From CAKUFA01 sp963656345 (GTDB lineage Bacteria > Bacillota > Clostridia > Christensenellales > Aristaeellaceae), in contig CAVKHY010000043.1 in the NCBI GenBank assembly GCA_963656345.1, positions 1 through 19,577 of the forward strand: a DNA stretch of 19,577 nucleotides, in the 5' to 3' direction. The notes under the pieces are model-generated. The model ran no database searches. It was not told the origin of the DNA and worked only from the letters and a program-made list of their open reading frames with translations. Positions 14,615-19,577 of this stretch are shown here, one piece after another. The number at the start of each line of letters is the position of its first letter. The first letter of the stretch is position 1. The translations under genes were made by a program, and so were the position numbers.

Positions 14615-15280
14615 GTGCAGCTGGATTTCAGCATCCTGATCAAATATATTCCTATGTTCGGCAGTGCATTGCTGGTGACGCTGAAGGTGACGTTTTGTTC
14701 CCTGGCGTTGGCACTTGTACTGTCGATTCCGCTGTCTCTGTGCAAGATTTCCAAAATAAAGTTCCTGCAAGGCTTTGCGGCATTTTATACGTCCATTTTC
14801 CGGGGTGTGCCCATGCTGGTGCAGGTGTTTATGATGTATTTTGGCATTCCGCTGGTAACCGGGTTGAAGTTTACAGCTTTTTCCGCCGGCACCATCGTGT
14901 TTGCCATGAACAGCGCCGCCTATATTTCCGAAAGCATGCGGGGCGGCATCAATGCGATTGACCGTGGACAGTATGAAGCGGCCATGGCGCTGGGCGTACC
15001 GTACACGCCCATGATGAAGGACATTATTCTCCCTCAGGCCATTAAGAGCGTGCTGCCCAGTTTGGTGAACGAGTTTATCGGCCTCCTGAAGAATACTACG
15101 TTGATTGCCTCCATCGGCTTGGTGGATCTGCTCCGTACGGGTCAGCTGATTCAGGCAGCTACCTATCGGGCGTTTGAGCCCTTCTTTGCCATTGCAGTGT
15201 TCTATTATCTGCTGGTGATGATTTTGTCCTACTGCGGCAAGCTGCTGGAAAGGAAGGTGAATAAGAGTGATCGAGGTTAA
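14615..15280 (+). CDS. polar amino acid ABC transporter, permease
   Basis: About 221 residues with five or so membrane segments (about 10-32, 44-66, 82-102, 128-150 and 185-206). The EAA loop that docks on the ATPase reads EAAMALGVPYTPMMKDIILPQAI (E-A-A-x-A-L-G...LPQA), typical of the HisM/GlnP family. I choose GTG 14615 because AAGGAGG lies 7 bases upstream; the in-frame ATG 14588 would put this ribosome binding site inside the gene. Its end overlaps the ATPase gene by 14 bases. Only one permease gene is present, so the membrane part is probably a homodimer. Confidence 0.93.
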   Translation: MQLDFSILIKYIPMFGSALLVTLKVTFCSLALALVLSIPLSLCKISKIKFLQGFAAFYTSIFRGVPMLVQVFMMYFGIPLVTGLKFTAFSAGTIVFAMNSAAYISESMRGGINAIDRGQYEAAMALGVPYTPMMKDIILPQAIKSVLPSLVNEFIGLLKNTTLIASIGLVDLLRTGQLIQAATYRAFEPFFAIAVFYYLLVMILSYCGKLLERKVNKSDRG

Positions 15281-16178
15281 GGGACTGTACAAAGATTTCG
15301 GCACATTGCATGTGCTGAGCGGCGTAAGCCTAACGGTGAACAACGGCGAAGTGGTTTCCATTATCGGACCATCCGGCGGTGGTAAGTCGACCCTGCTGCG
15401 CTCCATTAATCTGCTGGAAACACCTACCTACGGTGAAATCTGGGTGGATGGAAAACTGATCACCCCGCCGGATCCTTATCTGCACTTTGACGTTATTCGC
15501 AGCAGCAGAACCTACGCGGCCATGATCGCTGCTGGGAAACAGGACATGGAGGCCATTCAGGAAATCAAGGAGAAGGATTTGCTGAAGGAAAAAGACCTGT
15601 TCCACACCAAGGAAGGGTCGGAGTATCGTCGGCTGATGAAGGAAATCACCAAGCATGACTTTATGGACACCAACATTGTCCGCCAGCGGATCGGCATGGT
15701 GTTCCAGCACTTCAATCTGTTTCCCCATAAAACGGTGATGGAGAATATGATCTATGCGCCCATGACCGTGAAAAAAGTGCCGAAGGAAAAGGCAGTAGCC
15801 AAGGCCAAGGAACTGCTGGACAGCGTTGGTATGCTGGAAAAGCAGGATGTGTATCCTGGGACCCTTTCCGGCGGACAGAAACAGCGGGTTGCCATTGCCC
15901 GCACCTTGGCCATGGAGCCGGAAGTGGTGCTGTTTGACGAGCCTACCTCTGCCCTTGACCCGGAAATGGTGAAGGAAGTGCTGGACGTGATTAAGCGGCT
16001 GGCCACCACAGGCATCACCATGGTGCTGGTGACCCATGAAATGGGGTTCGCCAGGGAAGTGTCCGACAGAATCTGCTTCCTGGACGGAGGCAAACTGATT
16101 GAGGACGCACCACCGGAGGTGTTCTTTGCCTCTCCCAAGAGTGAGCGCGCCCAAGCTTTCTTGAATAAGGTACTATGA
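15267..16178 (+). CDS. polar amino acid ABC transporter, ATP-binding protein with internal insertion
   Basis: A 303-residue GlnQ/HisP-type ATPase; most relatives have about 240-260. Walker A is GPSGGGKS (34-41), the Q-loop Gln is 147 (GMVFQHFNLFPH), the signature is LSGGQ (200-204), Walker B is VVLFDEP (220-226) and the switch His is 257 (VTHEMG). All motifs needed for ATP hydrolysis are present. Between Walker A and the Q-loop, residues of about 66-135 hold a stretch longer than usual by some 60 residues, highly charged and rich in Lys and Glu (EIKEKDLLKEKDLF). The start is GTG 15267 with AAGGTGA upstream, inside the end of the permease gene. It would power import of the amino acid bound by the upstream protein. 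Confidence 0.95.
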   Translation: MIEVKGLYKDFGTLHVLSGVSLTVNNGEVVSIIGPSGGGKSTLLRSINLLETPTYGEIWVDGKLITPPDPYLHFDVIRSSRTYAAMIAAGKQDMEAIQEIKEKDLLKEKDLFHTKEGSEYRRLMKEITKHDFMDTNIVRQRIGMVFQHFNLFPHKTVMENMIYAPMTVKKVPKEKAVAKAKELLDSVGMLEKQDVYPGTLSGGQKQRVAIARTLAMEPEVVLFDEPTSALDPEMVKEVLDVIKRLATTGITMVLVTHEMGFAREVSDRICFLDGGKLIEDAPPEVFFASPKSERAQAFLNKVL

Positions 16179-16181
16179 ATA

Positions 16182-16215
16182 AAGGACGAGACAGTTATCA
16201 AACAGTCTCGTCCTT
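16182..16215. terminator. bidirectional terminator between the ABC transporter and aroQ
   Basis: AAGGACGAGAC (16182-16192) pairs perfectly with GTCTCGTCCTT (16205-16215) around a 12-base loop. It lies 3 bases after the ATPase stop and 8 bases before the end of aroQ, so it can serve both converging units. U-tracts are short on both sides. Confidence 0.78.
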
Positions 16216-16223
16216 CTGCATGG

Positions 16224-16652
16224 TTACAGAGCAAGTTCCCGCAGAGCCATCAGATAGCCTCTGAAGCCGAAGCCTACAATTTGCCCTCGGCAGGCGGATG
16301 CCGTCATGGAAACGTGGCGGAAGCTTTCCCGTGCATGGATGTTGCTCATGTGTACCTCAATGGTGGGAATGGGCACGGAAGCAATCGCATCGTGCAAGGC
16401 GACAGACGTATGGGTGTACCCGCCCGGATTGAATACAATACCATCCAGGTGATCAAGATAGGCCTGCTGGATGGCGTCTATCAATGCTCCTTCATGGTTG
16501 GATTGCACGAACCGAACCTGACAGCCCAGCTGATCTGCCTCGGCCTGAATCATTTTCATTAAATCATCAAAGGTTTGGGAGCCATAGACACCCTTCTCTC
16601 GCAGGCCGGTGAAGTTGATGTTGGGACCGTTTAGTATCAGAATGTGCTTCAT
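16224..16652 (-). CDS. aroQ: 3-dehydroquinate dehydratase, type II
   Basis: A 142-residue protein of the usual type II length. It starts MKHILILNGPNINFTGLREK and keeps the catalytic Tyr in GVYGSQTF (about 23), SNHEGALIDAI, FNPGGYTHTSVALHDA and the catalytic His in IEVHMSNIHARE. It converts 3-dehydroquinate to 3-dehydroshikimate, the third step of the shikimate pathway, as a dodecamer in relatives. The start ATG overlaps the aroE stop (ATGA), and GAGGAG lies in the last codons of aroE, so the two are translated together. The usual LNLLG is INFTG here, a mild deviation. Confidence 0.95.
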   Translation of the reverse strand: MKHILILNGPNINFTGLREKGVYGSQTFDDLMKMIQAEADQLGCQVRFVQSNHEGALIDAIQQAYLDHLDGIVFNPGGYTHTSVALHDAIASVPIPTIEVHMSNIHARESFRHVSMTASACRGQIVGFGFRGYLMALRELAL

Positions 16653-17440
16653 AGCAGCTTCATCTCCTCGATATCCTTCATGAGCAGGGAAGGCAGATTT
16701 TCCGGCAGCTCTTGCTTCAGCCAAATGCTTTCCGCTACAACGGCCTGCGCTACCAGCATGTACAGCCCCGTGCAGGCAGGAACGCCTGCCTCCTTGGCGG
16801 CAAGGGTCAGGCAAGTCTCTGGAGGATTATAAATCACATCGGCAACGCCTAACGCACGGGGAAGAATCTTAGCAAGCACATCCTTGCTGACCGGACAGCC
16901 CTCTGACTTGGGCCACATGCCGGCCGGGGTGCAGTTGATCAAATAGCCGGAGAAAACATCGGCCAGCTGGTCGTAGCTGATGACGTCCTCACGGGGCGTA
17001 CGGGAGACAAGTGTAATGCCGGAGGCGCCTTCGTCCCTCAAGGCGGCAACGACTGCCTTGGAGGCACCACCGGTACCCAGCACGAAGCAAGGCTTACCAT
17101 GCACAGCCATGCCGTGATGGCGGAGCATGGCAGCGAAGCCCGGAGCATCCGTGTTGTAGCCTTTTCGAGCGGCACAGTCCACTGTGTTGACGGCTCCCAT
17201 GCTTTCTGCTGCATGGTCGAGAGAAGTCAGCATGGGGATCACATCCGTCTTGTATGGAATGGTGATGTTAAAGCCGTCCAATTCGTGAAAAAGGGAAGAG
17301 ACCCTGTCATGTAAATCAGCTTTCGGAATTTCAAGCAGCCGATAATCTGCCGATAAACCTAGCCGGGCATAAAGTGTCTGATGAATGGGCACGGATAAGC
17401 TGTGTCCCAAGTGTTCGCCAATCAATCCAAAATGAAGCAA
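16649..17440 (-). CDS. aroE: shikimate dehydrogenase
   Basis: About 263 residues. The shikimate site reads GHSLSVPIHQ (S-x-S-x-x-x-H) near the N-terminus, then FNITIPYKTDVIPML with the catalytic Lys, MGAVNTV, the NADP-binding GTGGASKAVVAAL, TLVSRTPRE, INCTPAGMWP and VIYNPPET...GLYMLVAQA. It reduces 3-dehydroshikimate to shikimate with NADPH. The best start is TTG 17440: CGGAGGTG lies 8 bases upstream and the protein then begins LHFGLIGEHLGHS, as expected. The frame continues upstream to 17539, but that would run into the terminator of the previous gene. It forms an operon with aroQ. Confidence 0.94.
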   Translation of the reverse strand: MLHFGLIGEHLGHSLSVPIHQTLYARLGLSADYRLLEIPKADLHDRVSSLFHELDGFNITIPYKTDVIPMLTSLDHAAESMGAVNTVDCAARKGYNTDAPGFAAMLRHHGMAVHGKPCFVLGTGGASKAVVAALRDEGASGITLVSRTPREDVISYDQLADVFSGYLINCTPAGMWPKSEGCPVSKDVLAKILPRALGVADVIYNPPETCLTLAAKEAGVPACTGLYMLVAQAVVAESIWLKQELPENLPSLLMKDIEEMKLL

Positions 17441-17497
17441 AACAAAAACACCTCCGCAATCAATGGATATATTCGATTTGCGGTAGGCAGATTCCTG

Positions 17498-17543
17498 CAA
17501 AAGAAAAATCGATGCCCATGGCAGTTGATCCATCGGCATCGAT
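17498..17543 (-). terminator. intrinsic terminator of the secreted-protein gene
   Basis: On the minus strand ATCGATGCCGATGG pairs with CCATGGGCATCGAT (13 of 14) around an 8-base loop, followed by TTTTTCTTTT. It lies 17 bases after the stop of the gene ending at 17560 and separates it from aroE. The ~55 bases between this terminator and the aroE start must hold the aroE promoter, which I could not identify with confidence. Confidence 0.9.
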
Positions 17544-17559
17544 CTTGAACAATATGGGT

Positions 17560-18195
17560 TTACTTGACAGTAGCAGTTACAGGGATTTCATACGTTCCCA
17601 CATGGGAGGTTGCACCGGTTTCCAAATCCACTTCATACAGCTGAATGGTAAAGGTTAGGGAAATGGTGCTGTCGTTCAGGTCACCGCCGCAGCTGCTGAT
17701 CAGCAGGGGATTACCGTCCGCCAGCTGCAGGTGATCCAGCGAATAGGCGCCTTCCTCTTCAAATTCCTTCGGATAGGCATACACACTGATCAGCCGCTTG
17801 CCATCCTTCTTGGCAGCCTCCAAGAAGGTGCGGGTATCCGTGTTCAGGTTTTCACCCCAGTTGCCGCAAACGTTATCACTACTGGAAGCATCGGCAGGCA
17901 TGATCATTACATCATCAGCGGCGGGGACGGCAGTGACAGCAGCATACAGACTTTCGTACTCGCCGTCGTAGAAAACTTCCTCAATGGTCACCTTGATCAG
18001 GGAACAGTCAACATCCTTGATGTCACCCTCCAGGGTGAAGGACTTGGTGGTATTAGCGGAAAGATCCTGTCCCATGGTTACTTGCAGGTATTGCTCAATG
18101 GGGAGGTTTTCTTCCGCTTCCTCAGCGAGAACACCCAAGGGTGCGACCATCATGATCCCGGCCAGCAGACCGGCAGCCATCTTGTGCATGTTCAT
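17560..18195 (-). CDS. secreted protein of unknown function
   Basis: A 211-residue protein I do not recognise. A clear signal peptide (MNMHKMAAGLLAGIMMVAPL) ends near VLA-EE (about residue 24). The mature part is acidic and predicted beta-rich: FTLEGDIKDVDCSLIKVTIE, EVFYDGEYESLYAAVTAVPA, and near the end ISLTFTIQLYEVDLETG. The alternating pattern with a 'YDG' turn recalls Ig-like domains of exported Firmicute proteins (for example DUF4179-type), but this is only a resemblance. Three cysteines remain in the mature part. ATG 18195 has AAGGAGG 8 bases upstream; the frame extends 10 codons further but without a ribosome binding site. It follows the solute-binding protein gene by about 104 bp in the same direction and ends in a strong terminator, so it may be the last gene of that unit. 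Confidence 0.8.
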   Translation of the reverse strand: MNMHKMAAGLLAGIMMVAPLGVLAEEAEENLPIEQYLQVTMGQDLSANTTKSFTLEGDIKDVDCSLIKVTIEEVFYDGEYESLYAAVTAVPAADDVMIMPADASSSDNVCGNWGENLNTDTRTFLEAAKKDGKRLISVYAYPKEFEEEGAYSLDHLQLADGNPLLISSCGGDLNDSTISLTFTIQLYEVDLETGATSHVGTYEIPVTATVK

Positions 18196-18268
18196 TTTCA
18201 ATTCCTCCTTTTCATTTGCAGGCACATGGGCGACAATCCATCACCTGTGCCACTTATACAACGGATAA

Positions 18269-18284
18269 GAAGAAGTATTTCTTC
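18269..18284 (-). terminator. short AU-rich hairpin after the solute-binding protein gene
   Basis: On the minus strand GAAGAA pairs with TTCTTC around a 4-base loop, followed by TTATCC, some 15 bases after the stop of the upstream gene. It is weak, so read-through into the secreted-protein gene is likely. Confidence 0.25.
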
Positions 18285-18299
18285 CTTGATGAAAAAATT

Positions 18300-19577
18300 T
18301 TACTCATCCTCCAGTGTGGACATCCTTGCAATGCGGTTCAATTCCTTGACCAACGTTTCCACATTGATCACGCCGTTGGCGTACTGCTTTTCCAAAGATT
18401 CCAGCTGAGAAGAAGCCTCTGTGCTGGAGTTAAAGGCGTTGGGCGATTCAAAGTAGAAGTAAGGCTCCTTTTCACGGTAGCTGGCAAGCTTTGCAGCGGA
18501 AACAAGGTATTTGCGTTCATCTGATTCACTATCAATAAGCTCTTGTTTCCATTTTTCTAGCTCGTCTTCCAGAACAATTCGTTCATCGGTGGACAGGTTG
18601 GGATTTTGCAGCTGAGTTTCCGTTTCGGCAATGTACTTTTTGTCGGTGGCAATGGAGTACTCATAGTTGTTGCTGATTTTCGGCTCTGCATTGGTATACA
18701 GCAATTGTCTCTGAAAATTGGCGGGATTTTCCTCGCCAGCAAGGAAAGATTCCAAAAGTTGAATAGCAAGGTCTGTCTGCTTACTGCCTGAATAAACGCC
18801 GTACATTGTGATATCAGCTTTTGTAATAACAGGCTGTTGATCATTCAGACGGAAGCAAACAATCTGATCTGCATTCGTCGGCCAAAGAAGTTGCGGAGCC
18901 GTTTCGAGAAATCCGATACCATCGCCGAAGTCGGTGTTACGTGGCTTGGGCTCAAGGGTATAGAGCCTTCTCCCAACGGTTATGCACCTCTCCAACAGTG
19001 CAATCAATTCAGAATCGTTGAAGTCCAATGCTTCACCGGCATATTGGGTTTGAGAAATATAGCTGTCAATGAGCAGAGAAATCAGCCATGCACTGTATGT
19101 ACCTTCCCCATAAAGGTCAGGTACCCAACCGGCATGAAGACGAAGCCCTTCGTATGCGCCGTTTTGTTCCATTAGGTCGCACCAGCGGTCTGCAAAGTCA
19201 AGTAATTCAGGAAAAGACTGAGGCGTAGGTTCGTTTTCCCAACCACACATGGCAAGAGCATCCTGGTCGAAGAGGATGTTGCGGAAAGCTATTCCAAATG
19301 GAACCGCAAAGATGTGCCCGTCTTTCATGCCAAGTGCGGCAATGTTGGGATACAATTGGGACATAATACTGGCAATGACGGCGCTGTCGGATAAATCAGC
19401 ACAATAGCCTTTTTCCATCAAAGATGACCAATCATAGTAGAGTGAATCAAGACTAATTACATCGCAAGAGAGCTCTTTCAGGTTCAGTGCATTTGCAAAG
19501 GTTGAAGTTGTTTCATAATACTGTGTACAACGTTGGACGGATACATTGGGGTGAGCTTGGATAAAAGCCTTGTACCC
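18300..19577 (-). CDS. extracellular solute-binding protein, family 1-like (partial, N-terminus missing)
   Basis: The frame is open to the right edge, giving 425 residues without a signal peptide, so the N-terminus lies outside the window. The visible start reads GYKAFIQAHPNVSVQ, the usual 'F-x-x-xHPxVxV' opening of sugar/oligopeptide-type binding proteins. KDGHIFAVPFGIAFRNILFD (the 'G-x-x-Y/F-x-x-P' element with an Asn/Tyr strand after it) and ITKADITMYGVYSGSKQTDLAIQLLESFL (the typical 'S-K-x-x-x-A-x-x-x-L' C-terminal helix) support the family. Residues about 275-330 form a Glu/Lys/Gln-rich helix (YIAETETQLQNPNLSTDERI) that is not usual in short members. The protein would bind a solute outside the cell for an ABC importer; the substrate is unknown. 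No permease gene is visible downstream. Confidence 0.72.
   Translation of the reverse strand, partial: GYKAFIQAHPNVSVQRCTQYYETTSTFANALNLKELSCDVISLDSLYYDWSSLMEKGYCADLSDSAVIASIMSQLYPNIAALGMKDGHIFAVPFGIAFRNILFDQDALAMCGWENEPTPQSFPELLDFADRWCDLMEQNGAYEGLRLHAGWVPDLYGEGTYSAWLISLLIDSYISQTQYAGEALDFNDSELIALLERCITVGRRLYTLEPKPRNTDFGDGIGFLETAPQLLWPTNADQIVCFRLNDQQPVITKADITMYGVYSGSKQTDLAIQLLESFLAGEENPANFQRQLLYTNAEPKISNNYEYSIATDKKYIAETETQLQNPNLSTDERIVLEDELEKWKQELIDSESDERKYLVSAAKLASYREKEPYFYFESPNAFNSSTEASSQLESLEKQYANGVINVETLVKELNRIARMSTLEDE

Noticed and set aside
17731..18408. A 225-residue plus-strand frame opposite the secreted-protein gene
   Set aside because: The minus-strand frame has a signal peptide, ideal ribosome binding site and downstream terminator; the plus frame has none of these.

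Overview
The window looks like a chromosomal segment of a Clostridia-type Firmicute, probably from a draft or metagenome-assembled genome. Three things suggest this: the gene order rho - rpmE - DUF1385 (YqhQ-like) - prmC - prfA - Sua5/YwlC, which is typical of Clostridia; strong AGGAGG-type ribosome binding sites; and ArgR/AhrC-type ARG boxes. A run of 10 Ns inside one gene marks a scaffold join. Genes fill nearly all of the sequence. I see no tRNA, rRNA, insertion sequence, CRISPR array or prophage gene.

Layout. (1) 1-1201, minus strand: a MarR-type regulator followed by a MATE efflux pump that runs off the left edge. Their promoter carries a palindrome over the -10, which suggests autoregulation. 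(2) 1423-2436, plus: a TRM11-like RNA methyltransferase with its own promoter. (3) 2557-5054, plus: transcription terminator Rho with a long low-complexity insert, then ribosomal protein L31 from its own promoter, ended by a strong intrinsic terminator. (4) 5247-12104, plus: a tightly packed run of nine genes. It holds DUF1385, PrmC, RF1 and the Sua5 tRNA threonylcarbamoyladenosine enzyme, and then five less classical genes: a sugar phosphate isomerase-like protein, a NifX/NifB-like protein, an HD-domain protein, a nitroreductase and a flavin reductase-like protein. A bidirectional hairpin terminator closes it. (5) 12170-16178: argH (minus) and a polar amino acid ABC transporter (binding protein, permease, ATPase; plus) diverge from one control region with ARG-box-like sites over both promoters. 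(6) 16224-17440, minus: aroE-aroQ of the shikimate pathway. (7) 17560-19577, minus: a secreted protein of unknown function and an extracellular solute-binding lipoprotein/protein cut by the right edge.

How the genes work together. PrmC methylates the GGQ glutamine of RF1, and the two genes are adjacent and nearly overlapping. Sua5 and the TRM11-like enzyme modify RNA, L31 is a ribosomal subunit, and Rho ends transcripts, so the left half is mostly an information-processing block. In the right half, the paired ARG boxes tie the transporter to arginine physiology, pointing to arginine, ornithine or a related amino acid as its substrate.

The most unusual observation is Rho. It sits in the normal chromosomal place and has an intact reading frame, but several residues that are nearly invariant in the Rho ATPase (the Walker A Thr, the Arg after the catalytic Glu, and the Arg finger) appear to be replaced. 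It also carries about 250 residues of repetitive G/Y/Q/R/D-rich sequence. A second oddity is an insertion of roughly 60 residues in the amino acid ABC ATPase, between Walker A and the Q-loop.
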